The notes: generated by a model from the letters alone, not told the origin. Positions 7,120-17,845 are shown, counted from the first letter of the stretch. The stretch: DNA of 41,162 nucleotides from Microcaldota archaeon (GCA_021158105.1 JAGGVH010000036.1:1-41162); one strand, 5' to 3'. Numbers and translations: made by a program.

Positions 7120-9961
7120 TCACAATCCCTGGTTTTAATGGTGCAGACATCTGGGCTTTGCTCCTGTGTTTTTCTTCTGCGTTATCCTCATTAAGAATTT
7201 CCACTTCAGTATTAAACTTTTGGCTTATGAAATCCTTGGCATTCTTTAATATTTCATTTTCATCCAACTCAAACGCATCTTTCGGCAGCGACCTGTAATC
7301 GCCAATCTTCTTGGCCAATGATTTTACAAATTTAACCTGGACATCTTTAGGTATCCCATAATCCTTCTTCATCAGAGTCGGTATAACCCGTTGCATGTTA
7401 ATGTTTAAACTGTCCTTTACAATATTATACTTCCATCCCGCACAGGTATATATGTACATCTTGTTAGGTTTAATCTTTGTAATATTAATAATCTTTGATA
7501 TGTCATTCATCACACTCCTTAAATATTCTTCACTGTCGTATCCCTCTTCAATCTCTTCAGTTTTTGGTCTTGGTAGCAATGATGTGGTAACAAGTTCATC
7601 ATTGTTAAGTATGGTATGCCACAATTCTTCTGCAAGGTGTGGTGTTACAGGAGACATCATTTGAACAATCACGTTTGCAATGTGTTTTAATAACTTTACA
7701 TTTCGTCCTCCTCGTTTAACATACCATTCAACGTCGTTCGGCAGCATGAAAAATGATATGTCGCTTGCTTTTTTGATGTCATAATTGTCCATTGAGTTAG
7801 TATAATTTATTATATGTGAGTTTAATTTTTTATCAATCCATTTGTCAATGTATTCGTTTTCTTTATTTTCAGTTATGTTTGTAATATCTTCAATCAATGT
7901 TATCATCTGGTTAAGGCGGGATTTGTATGTTTCTATTAATGCTTGGTTGAATGCCATGTCACTGAACGGTGATGCTGCGTTTGCATAGTATAACCTCATT
8001 ACGTCTGCACCGTACCTTTTTATCATTTTAGGTACAGGTTCTGCGCCACCCTTGCTTTTTGATACTTTATCGCCAATGTTTGATGTCACCCAACCATGGA
8101 CAAATATGCCTCTCGGCCATTTATCTTTTGGTAGTATGGCAACGTGTGCTTTTATGAATGGCGGGAAGTGAACTGTCCGATGTTCTTTCCCACCGAGGTT
8201 AAGGTCTAAAGGATACCAATAGTCAACTTCATCTTTAATCTTATTTATCAGTTCAATATTCATGCCTGTCTGTTTGCTTATTGATGCCGCATCGCCTTTG
8301 CCTGTGAACACATAATCAAAAAATTCAGGAGTGAGTTGGTCTTCAGTAAACTGTTTTTGATATTTTGATACAATGAAAAACAACGGGTACATAGTAGAAT
8401 CTGATATGGCTTCAATCGTATACCTGTTATCTTGGGGCAACGGCGTGCCCATCCATCTTCCCATGCGCGCACATGGACGTTCTTTAAACCATTCCAATGC
8501 TTCAGGTAAGAACTGGTAATAGTCGTCAGGTTTTATCTTCATACCTTTGGCATGTTCGATTGCATTTTTGTTTAACCAATCCTTGCCATAATCAATAAAC
8601 CATTGGTGGTCAACCTTTTTTATGTAAACTTTGCCACCGCATCGGCATATAACCTCTTCGCTCAGGTCAAAGAATATGTCAGCTTTTCCTTGTTTTATTA
8701 GGTCAGATTTGATCTTTTCTTTTGCATCTTCAACTTTCATGCCTTTGTAAGGTCCTGACACCATTACACCCTTATAATACCCTGCTTTGTATACTTCTTT
8801 TTTTGCCTGTTCTAAACGTTGGTCGTCAGAAGTTCGTATCCCGAGTTTGTTGCATATCTCAACTGCTGGCATGTCTGCCATGCCTTCAGTTTTTATTATT
8901 GGTATAGGTTCAATGTCTTTTACAATGTCGCACAGGTTATATTTTTCACAGTTGTCCTTGATTTCAACGAGTGCAGCATAGTCATGGGGCGCATCAGAGG
9001 GCACTGATGTCACAATACCGCTTCCCATGTCCATGTCAATGAATACTGCTGGCAGGACAGGCACGGGCCTGTCGACCCCTGGCGCAATAAATTCTTTGCC
9101 TATTATTTCATTACTGTTGATTTTTCCTACTACTTCACAGTCAAACTGATATTTCAGTTTCTTTGAAAATGACTGGCAACCCACCCATAACTCGCCGTTC
9201 TTCTTAATTTTTATGATGTCATATTCCTGGTCAGGCTTGATCCACAGATTGGTCTGGCCGTATACTGTCTCAGGCCGTAGTGTTGCAGCTATCAGGTATC
9301 CCTTGCCAAACCCTGGTATGTCGCCACTAAACTTTAACAATGTATATTCATTTTTCTCTGCGTGGCCGCCTTTTGAAATGTCAGACTCTGACGGGTCAAC
9401 AGCAACAGGACCGCAATGTTCACAGTATGTTGCATAATATTCACCTTGTTTGAGTAGTCCTTTATCACCCAACCTTAAGAATTGCCAGGTTATGAATCGG
9501 TTGTATATCTTATCGATTGTGGTTAGAAATGGGCGGTCATCAACAAGAAAACCAAACGATTTGTAATCTTTCATGTATCTGTGTGCAAAGAATCGTATGA
9601 ATTCATAAGGGTCTTTCATTTTTTCTATTTCTTCGTCACTTGTTCCGTTTTCTTTGAGATAATTTATGTATTTATCATCGCCTTTCTGTATGGCCTGTGC
9701 TTTAGCAATTGCACCGTTGCCAGTGGCATGTATGCCCGTTGGAAAGAAAACATTTTCGCCTATCAGTTTATGATACCTTATAATCATGTCAGCACATGAA
9801 TACCCGCGCATGTGTCCTGTGTGCAAAAAACCTGTGGGGTAGGGGTATGCGAATACCATATAAAACTTCTTTTTACTTTTATCAACCTCTGTATGTGCAA
9901 CATTTCTGTTTTCCCATACTTCTTGCCATTTCTTTTCAATATCTTGTGGGTTATATTCCAT
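7112..9961 (-). CDS. leuS: Leucyl-tRNA synthetase (archaeal/eukaryotic type)
   Basis: FAYPYPTGFLHTGHMRGYSCADMIIRYHKL (HxGH) and KVSKSKGGAEPVP (KMSKS-like). Confidence 0.95.
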   Translation of the reverse strand: MEYNPQDIEKKWQEVWENRNVAHTEVDKSKKKFYMVFAYPYPTGFLHTGHMRGYSCADMIIRYHKLIGENVFFPTGIHATGNGAIAKAQAIQKGDDKYINYLKENGTSDEEIEKMKDPYEFIRFFAHRYMKDYKSFGFLVDDRPFLTTIDKIYNRFITWQFLRLGDKGLLKQGEYYATYCEHCGPVAVDPSESDISKGGHAEKNEYTLLKFSGDIPGFGKGYLIAATLRPETVYGQTNLWIKPDQEYDIIKIKKNGELWVGCQSFSKKLKYQFDCEVVGKINSNEIIGKEFIAPGVDRPVPVLPAVFIDMDMGSGIVTSVPSDAPHDYAALVEIKDNCEKYNLCDIVKDIEPIPIIKTEGMADMPAVEICNKLGIRTSDDQRLEQAKKEVYKAGYYKGVMVSGPYKGMKVEDAKEKIKSDLIKQGKADIFFDLSEEVICRCGGKVYIKKVDHQWFIDYGKDWLNKNAIEHAKGMKIKPDDYYQFLPEALEWFKERPCARMGRWMGTPLPQDNRYTIEAISDSTMYPLFFIVSKYQKQFTEDQLTPEFFDYVFTGKGDAASISKQTGMNIELINKIKDEVDYWYPLDLNLGGKEHRTVHFPPFIKAHVAILPKDKWPRGIFVHGWVTSNIGDKVSKSKGGAEPVPKMIKRYGADVMRLYYANAASPFSDMAFNQALIETYKSRLNQMITLIEDITNITENKENEYIDKWIDKKLNSHIINYTNSMDNYDIKKASDISFFMLPNDVEWYVKRGGRNVKLLKHIANVIVQMMSPVTPHLAEELWHTILNNDELVTTSLLPRPKTEEIEEGYDSEEYLRSVMNDISKIINITKIKPNKMYIYTCAGWKYNIVKDSLNINMQRVIPTLMKKDYGIPKDVQVKFVKSLAKKIGDYRSLPKDAFELDENEILKNAKDFISQKFNTEVEILNEDNAEEKHRSKAQMSAPLKPGIVIE

Positions 9962-10047
9962 AATATCACCTTGTGTATTCACCTTTAATTCTAAATGTTC
10001 CCTTATCTATCGTTTACCTTTTAAAGTTTATTCCTAAAATGTTTATT

Positions 10048-10644
10048 ATGAAACATTTCATGTTTGATTTAATGGGGGTTATATTCCACAATGGTCATAT
10101 CCTGAAGTATTATTTTTGTGATGTGTGGGGGTATGATTATGACATTGTAAAACCAGTGTTTGTCAGGTTTGAGAAGGGTGAGATTGGTGAGGATGATTTT
10201 TGGAAAGGGATACATTCAAATAATCGGTTTGAAGAGTTGTATAAAAGTATAGTAAAGGATTTTGATGACGGTTTGCTTGACATTATTGATATTTATCCTG
10301 ATTCTTCTTATACGGTTATAACTAACATGCCATCTCCGTGGGGGCACAAGTTGATAGATTGGGTTGAGAGTAAAACTGGCGTTACATTCTCAAGAATTAT
10401 ATCTGGCGACATTGGCATGCTTAAACCGTCTTTAGAAATGTATGTTTTGGCATACAATTCTATGGATATTAAACCTTATGATGAAGTCTATTACTTTGAT
10501 GACAGACTTAGGAATCTTAGTCCTGTTGAAAAGTTGGGCATATCACCTGTTCATTTATATCACGATGGTGAAGAACATAACCCCGGAGAGTGTCCCTATT
10601 TGTGCATTGACAATCTCAGGAAATTTCTAGACAACGTTGTCTGA
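10048..10644 (+). CDS. HAD-superfamily hydrolase-like protein
   Basis: MKHFMFDLMGVIFHNG N-terminal motif; ...MLKPSLEMYVLAYNSMDIKPYDEVYYFDD motifs. ATG 10048 avoids the overlap with leuS. Confidence 0.7.
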   Translation: MKHFMFDLMGVIFHNGHILKYYFCDVWGYDYDIVKPVFVRFEKGEIGEDDFWKGIHSNNRFEELYKSIVKDFDDGLLDIIDIYPDSSYTVITNMPSPWGHKLIDWVESKTGVTFSRIISGDIGMLKPSLEMYVLAYNSMDIKPYDEVYYFDDRLRNLSPVEKLGISPVHLYHDGEEHNPGECPYLCIDNLRKFLDNVV

Positions 10645-10650
10645 TTTTTA

Positions 10651-13600
10651 TCACTTATATGTTGGTATGTGGGGATTGGGGAACGGCTTGGCCGGTGCAG
10701 GTATTTCAGGCGTTCCGTTTGGCGGTTCTGGTAACCTCTTAAATACTACTACTCCTTTGTTTTCGTATACTTTTTCAAAACCGTCAAGCTGTTTTAAGAA
10801 GAATGCCTTATAAAAGTTTGAATCATAAAACTTTGTAGTTCTGTCCTCCCATCCAGAAGTTAATGTATTGTTAACAACCCATACCTTGTCATGTGTAAAC
10901 ATCAGCCAATATCTATTGAACACCATTCCACTCTGGTCTTTAATCTGTTGTTCGGGTATCAGGAACCCGCGGACAAGTTTTAATGAACCGTCATCATTCT
11001 TTTTATCAAGCGAATACACTGCATTGATTTCAGTTATGTTATTGCCCATGTTGACATCAGCTTTTCCTATACAATACTTTTTGGAGAATGTTCTTTCCCC
11101 TGCATCAAACCCGTTCTGTGTTATTTTTGTAGTATTGTAGCCATATGCTATGATTCCTTTTTCGCCCGGAGCATACTCACACATTTCCCCACCTTGTTGC
11201 GGGACGAAGATTTCGTCCCATAAATTGTTTAGTTCGCAGTATGATTCGCCTGGATATTTGAGTACATTGGTCTTGTTTGCGTATGCACATCCTAAATAGT
11301 TTAATGCACCATATTTGCCGCCCATGTTGTTTGAACTGCCTATCAGGTCAATGTCAAACATTGCATAATCTGAATCAAAATAATTCATATAATCCCAAAG
11401 TTCTCTCTCATTCCCGTGGAGGTAACTGTGCGCTGTCATGCCTATCATGTGGTGTGATGCATGTTCATTCCTGAGCACTGTTTTCCTATCCCCAAAGTAA
11501 TTTGTCCAGTGGCCATAATCCCACCATGAAGTGATGCGTGCGTCAAGAGGAGTATTGTCTTCCATCCAGTTGTAGGTGTCAATCCAGTAATCCTGTATCC
11601 TGCTACATCTCAGGCTTGCAGCATACCTCCACGCCATTGAAATGTTCCCGGACAATAATTCGTTGTTTGGAATTATTGATAGGAAACATGCATTCTGGTC
11701 ATACTGCTGATTGATGTCCATGTTTGGATTGGGGTTTGAATATCCACAGTATGCTAGGTTGGCTATACATAATTCATTAAATTTGGGCGCGACCGCAAAC
11801 GGGTTATCACCATACTTTGGCATTGGAGAGCTGATGAGTAATGAATAACTGAGAGGAGGGGTTACATTTTGAGAGAAAAGAGTGGGTAAAGGTAAGAAGG
11901 TTGAAAGTGCAATCGCTGCAAGGATTGCAAACATTACACTATGGACAAAGGATTTCTCAACAAACCATCCAATTTTGTCAGTTTCAATGTTTTTTAATAA
12001 TAGGTTGATCCCTCTTGCCATGCCTATAAACGGTATGATGGTTGCGATGACAAAACCGATTGCAGCATATACCATATATTTAACCTTATTAATTCCTATG
12101 AATGCTACTGGAAATATATAAATCCCCATCAAAAGCGGTATGGACACTTCAGTAGTTTTGCCTTTATAAATCCTATAAATTATTTCAGATACTAAGGTTA
12201 TAAATGCCAATAGTAAGAATGTTAATGTTAAACTAGGATTTAGTTTTAATATCATTCCAATCTGCTGTTCAAGTGCTGGTAAGTTAAACATTATTGCGAT
12301 CATCTTGTTTAAGATTGCAAGTGAAAATTTAACTATCAATGATGGGATGGCTGTTATGATGTCAATAGGTCCCAAGCTTGAACCCAATGGCCCTAACCAT
12401 TGAGTTAATAATGATCCTGTCAACTGCTGTTCCTGGATTGTTCTGGTTAATGGTGCGGTGTACGTTGCACTTGCAAGGAAACTTCTTAATGGTTGTTTTA
12501 CAGGGTTTGCTAATGGTGTTAAGAATAACATAAATCCAATGGACAATATTCCCAACACTGTCAATCCCCGTGAGATCATGGAATTGCTGAAGATATCAAG
12601 TTGTTTAAACTTGTTTAGGTTGTCAAGCATTATACATAATACTGTTGCGCCGCCTAACATTAGAATTTTGCTGCCTAATAGGAAGTTAAGAGTGATTGCA
12701 CCAGTTACATAATAATTTAATACTAAGTCATTAAAGATGATAAATAATAGGATAAGCAAATTAAACTTAATAAAATCATTCATTTTTTGTCCTGATATAA
12801 AGTTTAACATGCCTTGGATTGCAACATATGTGGCAAGGACCATTGCAATCAAACCGAGCGATGTTGCGCCCCATCCTGCTACTAATATGCCAAACCCTGT
12901 CAGCAAACCATATTCCCATTTCTTGTGTTTAATCATCAGTGCATAACTCGCTGTTGTGAACACCAATGCCATCAGTGCCAATGGTTGTGCCTCCATAGTG
13001 CCAGACATCATTTTAGTTATCAGTGTTGGCGTAGTAAACGTTAAGAATGCTGCTACTACTCCATACCAATGGCCGTATTCGGTTTTTATCAATAAGTACA
13101 TTGCAAACACCAACAACATTGCGGCAATCGGTGGGTAGAACGAGGTTATGGTTGAATATAGATATTTATCAAACTCTGCACCTGATGTGTAATATTCATA
13201 CATGTGCGCATCAAAAAAGCTTAACAATGGCTTATACCTGTGGCCCGTATTAACTTCAGGATACCATGCAGTGTCATCAGTCAACGGCATGACACCTAAT
13301 TTCAACAATTGTTCACCGCCGTAAATGTAATAATAAGGGTCGAGCTCAAAATATATCGGGCCCCATGATGTCATGCGAGTTATAAGCGTTGCCAGAAGAA
13401 TTAGGATTAAAATTGTCATTGCAAACCCGTGAGACAATGTGTTAAGCCTGTTTTTAATGTCATCCAATGACTTAATATTTTTGAGTGACGTGATAAAATT
13501 AATTTTGTTATGAAAAGATGATAGATTAATCTTAATCTGTCCTACTACTCCAATGAAAAACTCTAAGATTAAAATAATGATTCCCAACAATACTGTTAAG

Positions 13601-13824
13601 CCAACATTTATCATTGCAAGCGTGTATGAAAATTGTATGCCTACAATGCCTTCAATAAATGATAACATCGGAGGAAAAAATAATCCTATCACGAGTGAAA
13701 TCATAATTTTATCAAGCAAGTCAAGTTTGGTCCTGAGAAGTAAACTGAATCCCAATATTGCTCCTGGGAGCCATGCATAAAGTGTTATAACACTGAAAAA
13801 GAATAACGGGTCAAACAATAACAT
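10651..13824 (-). CDS. aglB: Dolichyl-phosphooligosaccharide--protein glycosyltransferase, AglB/STT3 family
   Basis: Multi-TM N-terminus and catalytic 'ARITSWWDYGHWTNYFGDRKTVLRNEHASHH' (WWDYG motif). Confidence 0.93.
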   Translation of the reverse strand: MLLFDPLFFFSVITLYAWLPGAILGFSLLLRTKLDLLDKIMISLVIGLFFPPMLSFIEGIVGIQFSYTLAMINVGLTVLLGIIILILEFFIGVVGQIKINLSSFHNKINFITSLKNIKSLDDIKNRLNTLSHGFAMTILILILLATLITRMTSWGPIYFELDPYYYIYGGEQLLKLGVMPLTDDTAWYPEVNTGHRYKPLLSFFDAHMYEYYTSGAEFDKYLYSTITSFYPPIAAMLLVFAMYLLIKTEYGHWYGVVAAFLTFTTPTLITKMMSGTMEAQPLALMALVFTTASYALMIKHKKWEYGLLTGFGILVAGWGATSLGLIAMVLATYVAIQGMLNFISGQKMNDFIKFNLLILLFIIFNDLVLNYYVTGAITLNFLLGSKILMLGGATVLCIMLDNLNKFKQLDIFSNSMISRGLTVLGILSIGFMLFLTPLANPVKQPLRSFLASATYTAPLTRTIQEQQLTGSLLTQWLGPLGSSLGPIDIITAIPSLIVKFSLAILNKMIAIMFNLPALEQQIGMILKLNPSLTLTFLLLAFITLVSEIIYRIYKGKTTEVSIPLLMGIYIFPVAFIGINKVKYMVYAAIGFVIATIIPFIGMARGINLLLKNIETDKIGWFVEKSFVHSVMFAILAAIALSTFLPLPTLFSQNVTPPLSYSLLISSPMPKYGDNPFAVAPKFNELCIANLAYCGYSNPNPNMDINQQYDQNACFLSIIPNNELLSGNISMAWRYAASLRCSRIQDYWIDTYNWMEDNTPLDARITSWWDYGHWTNYFGDRKTVLRNEHASHHMIGMTAHSYLHGNERELWDYMNYFDSDYAMFDIDLIGSSNNMGGKYGALNYLGCAYANKTNVLKYPGESYCELNNLWDEIFVPQQGGEMCEYAPGEKGIIAYGYNTTKITQNGFDAGERTFSKKYCIGKADVNMGNNITEINAVYSLDKKNDDGSLKLVRGFLIPEQQIKDQSGMVFNRYWLMFTHDKVWVVNNTLTSGWEDRTTKFYDSNFYKAFFLKQLDGFEKVYENKGVVVFKRLPEPPNGTPEIPAPAKPFPNPHIPTYK

Positions 13825-13843
13825 TTCATCACCTCAATCGTGT

Positions 13844-14095
13844 TTAGATATTGCCTTGTAATATCCTGACTGCGTCCAGTAAACCGTGTGCATAATTTAT
13901 TGCACCGAACGCAGTCACATAATCTTTCTTTTCAAGGTAGAATTTTGCATCCTCGCCATACCTTTTTGAGAGGTCGATAATTCTCTCAAGAGTTTTCTTG
14001 TTAATGTTTTTGTCATTTATGTTAATCTTTTTTATAATATCATTTAAAAGGTTAATGTCGTCAGTTATCCTTTGCTTATCACTTTTATTTTCCAT
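13844..14095 (-). CDS. DUF357-like small helical protein
   Basis: RYGEDAKFYLEKKDYVTAFGAINYAHGLLDAVRILQG pattern. Confidence 0.65.
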   Translation of the reverse strand: MENKSDKQRITDDINLLNDIIKKININDKNINKKTLERIIDLSKRYGEDAKFYLEKKDYVTAFGAINYAHGLLDAVRILQGNI

Positions 14096-14111
14096 TCAAT
14101 CACCTATTTGT

Positions 14112-15251
14112 TTATGGCAATACCCATTCAATTTCATAATATTCATGTTTGCTCTTTGGAAGGTTAATTTTTATAACCCTATAAAATGTTACACTGGTTT
14201 CCCTGTCAGCGATTGCCAATATTAGTCCAAGGTTAAGTTTCTGTGCTTCGTGCAATGCATACGCCAGTTCTGCACCACCAATGTATTCCTCTTCACTGAG
14301 CGACCACATGATATAACTTGGCGGGTCATCATACGGTTTCCTGACATTATTCTTCTTGCGATGGTATAGAATGTAATCTAAAGTTACATTCTTGACTTTG
14401 TCTTTCTCATGTTTGGGTATGGCTAATATGAATGTCTTGCGGACCGAGTGTGCCACCCTGACAACTCGCGACCATTCTGAGATCAACATCTTTTGTTTGT
14501 ATGGAAAGACATGAATCACATGTTTAGAATGCATCCATTTCTTGCCGCTGCGTTTAGGGCCAGCACCCGGAAAGTATAACCTGAAATGACTCCCAAACTT
14601 AAACCCTGTCTTGAGCAGGAACCCTTTTGACCTCCAGTCATCATAAACACTGTACATTAAGTCAAAATATTTGTGTTTTCTGACTGCACTTTTAATGATT
14701 TTATCTCTATCAGTTTTTGTAAGCAGTATCCCTTTATCTATAAGGTATAATGTTTCATAAATGTCAAGGTAGTAATATTTTCCCCTGTGTTCTGCTTTGT
14801 ACGTTCCCATCTGCCCAAACCAATAATCATAATATAATTGTGGGAGTTCTTCACCGTATTCGTCAACCACAGTCATCAGGTCATTCTTGTAAAATTTGCC
14901 GTTTATTGTTATGTCGGGCAAGGAGGTATTTGCGGGTTTATATTTTCTGGCCATTGTTTTTTTCTTAACTCTTTTAATTTCATCTTTGGCTTTTGGATGA
15001 TTAAAATCTAATAAGTATAACCCTCTGTCCCGCCATGCTTTATACCCATAATATTTTGAAGGTTTTTTCATCAATTCTGTGAACCGTAATGGGCAGTTTG
15101 CATTCCGTATGTCCATAAGGTACATTGCTTCCTCAGGTGAAAGGTAGACTTTATTTTTCTTTTGAACGCCTATCCTTCCATTTACAAGTGAACTTACAGT
15201 TTGCGGGTCATCAGCATAAACCTTTTTTCCTTTGTTTTTTAATAATAACAT
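14112..15251 (-). CDS. endA: tRNA-splicing endonuclease, apparently three-unit (epsilon2-like)
   Basis: Central catalytic unit FDLMYSVYDDWRSKGFLLKTGFKFGSHFRLYFPG...HSKHVIHVF...VRVAHSVRKTFILAI (Y/H/K triad), with an extra N-terminal unit (KAWRDRGLYLLDF) and a C-terminal non-catalytic unit (YIMWSLSEEEYIGGAELAYALHEAQKLNLGLILAIADRETSVTFYRV). Confidence 0.85.
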   Translation of the reverse strand: MLLLKNKGKKVYADDPQTVSSLVNGRIGVQKKNKVYLSPEEAMYLMDIRNANCPLRFTELMKKPSKYYGYKAWRDRGLYLLDFNHPKAKDEIKRVKKKTMARKYKPANTSLPDITINGKFYKNDLMTVVDEYGEELPQLYYDYWFGQMGTYKAEHRGKYYYLDIYETLYLIDKGILLTKTDRDKIIKSAVRKHKYFDLMYSVYDDWRSKGFLLKTGFKFGSHFRLYFPGAGPKRSGKKWMHSKHVIHVFPYKQKMLISEWSRVVRVAHSVRKTFILAIPKHEKDKVKNVTLDYILYHRKKNNVRKPYDDPPSYIMWSLSEEEYIGGAELAYALHEAQKLNLGLILAIADRETSVTFYRVIKINLPKSKHEYYEIEWVLP

Positions 15252-15271
15252 ATCGCCACCATAATATAAGA

Positions 15272-15658
15272 TTAACTTTTTTCTATGTTGATTTTTCCGT
15301 TAACGTTTTTTATTAAGATTATCCCTTCCACATCAGTCATCGGACTGTTTTCAAGTTGGCATGGCAAGTATTTAAAGTATTCCCTATCTTGCCGTCCTAT
15401 CATAATATGCGAACCGTTGTAACTAACGTTTACTTTAAACGGGACATAAACCTTTCTAATGTTGCCATTTCCTAATATGCATACGTTTTCAGCTGCATCG
15501 CCTATGTCTTCAGCAGTCATTCGAACCTTCATAGTGTTATAGAGCATAGTGTTGTTCTTGTTCATCGTGTTCAGCATTGAAAGTGAAAAGATTATTACTG
15601 TTAAGAATACAGCGAACACAATAAGCAATTCCAATGAAATCTGTGCTTTCATATTCAT
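15272..15658 (-). CDS. Class III signal-peptide (pilin/archaellin-like) protein
   Basis: MNMKAQISLELLIVFAVFLTVIIFSLSML: Q-x-S-x-E followed by a hydrophobic stretch. Confidence 0.75.
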   Translation of the reverse strand: MNMKAQISLELLIVFAVFLTVIIFSLSMLNTMNKNNTMLYNTMKVRMTAEDIGDAAENVCILGNGNIRKVYVPFKVNVSYNGSHIMIGRQDREYFKYLPCQLENSPMTDVEGIILIKNVNGKINIEKS

Positions 15659-15683
15659 AATACTGCCGCCCGCCTTGTGTTTA

Positions 15684-15860
15684 TTATATTGTAGTGTTGG
15701 CAACAGTGTTGTTAATCCCTTCAATTATCTTTTTATGTCCCTGTTCAGTTTGGTTCTTTGTTTCTTGTGCCATGTGGATCATCTGTGATGCGACCAATAA
15801 TGCTATTGCCACCACTATTGCAAGGATTATCAGCATCTCAACAGATATTTGACCTTTCAT
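15684..15860 (-). CDS. Small class III signal-peptide pilin-like protein (58 aa)
   Basis: Not in the ORF track. Reads MKGQISVEMLIILAIVVAIALLVASQMIHMAQETKNQTEQGHKKIIEGINNTVANTTI*; TGATTG-type spacer upstream. Confidence 0.8.
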   Translation of the reverse strand: MKGQISVEMLIILAIVVAIALLVASQMIHMAQETKNQTEQGHKKIIEGINNTVANTTI

Positions 15861-15918
15861 TCAATCACCTTTCTTAAAATAAAATATACTGTATAAATTT
15901 ATAAATCTTTTACTATGC

Positions 15919-16530
15919 TTATACAACTGAATTGTTGTTCTTTGCATTTAAAGATAATATCTTTTCAATGACCTGTTTAATATCCTTTGAAACGTCTTCA
16001 GCGTTTTTTGATGCGTCGATTATGAACCATTCCGCTTCAAACGGTTTAAGCTCGGCAAGTTTGAGGTAATGCTTTCTAACTTCTTTCTGGAATGATAGGT
16101 TACTCTCAAACTTGTCCTTGTCTTTGACCCTATTTATAAGATCTTTTGGGTCAGCATCCAAAAGGATTACATAGTCGGGAACTGGAAGTTTAAGTTTTTT
16201 TATATCCCTTATCATGTCATCAATCCCCAACTTGCCACCTTGGTATGCAATCGTGGAATAGTAGTACCTGTTTAATATTACAACACCGCGTTCACTTTCA
16301 AGTTGTATGTCATCTTTATCCTTCATCATTTCTCTTAAATATTCAACTGCTAACTCTTCATCACTCAGGTTAATCATTCCTTTTAAATGTCTTTGTATTG
16401 GCGTGTCGCCCTGTTTTGGATAATTGTGTATGTAGGTGTTTGTGACCCACATATTTCTCAGCCATTTATATATTTCATTAATCTGAGTGTCTTTGCCAGT
16501 GCCGTCTATGCCTTCAAACACAATAATCAT
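15919..16530 (-). CDS. tmk: Thymidylate kinase
   Basis: MIIVFEGIDGTGKDTQINEIYKWL P-loop and RYYYSTIAYQGGK. Confidence 0.88.
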   Translation of the reverse strand: MIIVFEGIDGTGKDTQINEIYKWLRNMWVTNTYIHNYPKQGDTPIQRHLKGMINLSDEELAVEYLREMMKDKDDIQLESERGVVILNRYYYSTIAYQGGKLGIDDMIRDIKKLKLPVPDYVILLDADPKDLINRVKDKDKFESNLSFQKEVRKHYLKLAELKPFEAEWFIIDASKNAEDVSKDIKQVIEKILSLNAKNNNSVV

Positions 16531-16624
16531 TTTACCACCTCTCAATAACCTTAATTTGGATAAACAATCCGCCTTTCTTCAAATGTGTTGAATGTTTAAA
16601 AAGGTATTCACTGATCTTTTCATT

Positions 16625-17779
16625 TTAGTTTTTGCTTTCTGCAAAATCAATAATCTTTTCCATAGCATTTTTTAATGTTTCAACAGGTGGAAGGTATACT
16701 ATCCGGAAGTAAACACCTTTCATCACTGGCGAGAACCCGCTGCCTGGAACGGTTACTATACCTTTGTCCTTCATAAGATTTATTATAAAATCTTTATCAT
16801 CTTTCCACTTGCCATTGACTTTGATAAACATATAGAATGCGCCTTCAGGTTTGACAGTATCCAACACGTCGCTTTCTTTTATGTATTTATAAGCCAGGTC
16901 CCTCTGTTCTTTGAACTTCTTTAATAACGGTTCTAAATCATAAGGTTGTGTGTATGCTGCGATTGCTCCTCTCTGGATCTCCCAGTTTATGCTTAACCTG
17001 GCATTGCACAACTTTTGTATTGCGCTTTTAATATTATCCATGCCATCACCGTGGAATGATAAGTATCCAACGCGCGCGCCAGGGTATAAAAAAACTTTTG
17101 ATAAACTGTTTCCTCTTATTACTTTAACATCTCTGAATTCTGTCATAGAATGAAACTCATCATCAAACACCAGCTTGTCATATACCTCATCTGCGATGAT
17201 TGGAATGTTATGTTCACCAGCAAGGTCTGCAATGCCTTTTAATGTTTTGTATGAGTAAACTTTGCCCGTTGGGTTGTTGGGGTTGATAACTACTATGGCT
17301 TTTGTTCTGTCATTAATCTTATTTCTAATATCTTCGACATCTGGCTCATAGTTTTCGTTGCATTCATAATAGTTATGTGTTCCTTCATATATGTCATTCT
17401 TTGTATTGTATAATGGATAGCCGGGTGAAGGAAGCAAGAAGTTGTCGCCCGGGTTGAGCAAAGCCTGAAATAAGAAATCTATACCTTCACTTAACCCTGA
17501 TGTGATGAACACGTCATCCTTGTTAATGTTTTCATTGTCGGCAATGGCTTTTCTCAATTCAGGGTCGCCCCCTGAAGGTGCATACCCGTGCCATTTGTTT
17601 TCTCTGAATGCTTGGATTATGGAATCAGTTATGTGTTTTGGAGGATAGTATCCATACCTGCACGGGTCTCCTATGTTTAAGTATGTCATTTCTTTTCCAC
17701 TGGATTCGATCCGTTGCGCTTCTAATACTATGTCCCTTATTGCATAGTGGACATGTGATATCCTATCTGCAAGTATCAT
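16625..17779 (-). CDS. PLP-dependent aminotransferase (class I/II, AspAT/AlaAT-like)
   Basis: VVINPNNPTGKVY; IADEVYDKLVFD; GNSLSKVFLYPGARVGY (Schiff-base lysine region). Confidence 0.88.
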   Translation of the reverse strand: MILADRISHVHYAIRDIVLEAQRIESSGKEMTYLNIGDPCRYGYYPPKHITDSIIQAFRENKWHGYAPSGGDPELRKAIADNENINKDDVFITSGLSEGIDFLFQALLNPGDNFLLPSPGYPLYNTKNDIYEGTHNYYECNENYEPDVEDIRNKINDRTKAIVVINPNNPTGKVYSYKTLKGIADLAGEHNIPIIADEVYDKLVFDDEFHSMTEFRDVKVIRGNSLSKVFLYPGARVGYLSFHGDGMDNIKSAIQKLCNARLSINWEIQRGAIAAYTQPYDLEPLLKKFKEQRDLAYKYIKESDVLDTVKPEGAFYMFIKVNGKWKDDKDFIINLMKDKGIVTVPGSGFSPVMKGVYFRIVYLPPVETLKNAMEKIIDFAESKN

Positions 17780-17845
17780 GTCATCACCGCTGCTAATCCT
17801 CAAAAAGAATTTATAAATAATATTGTTTGGTGATAAACGAATTAT

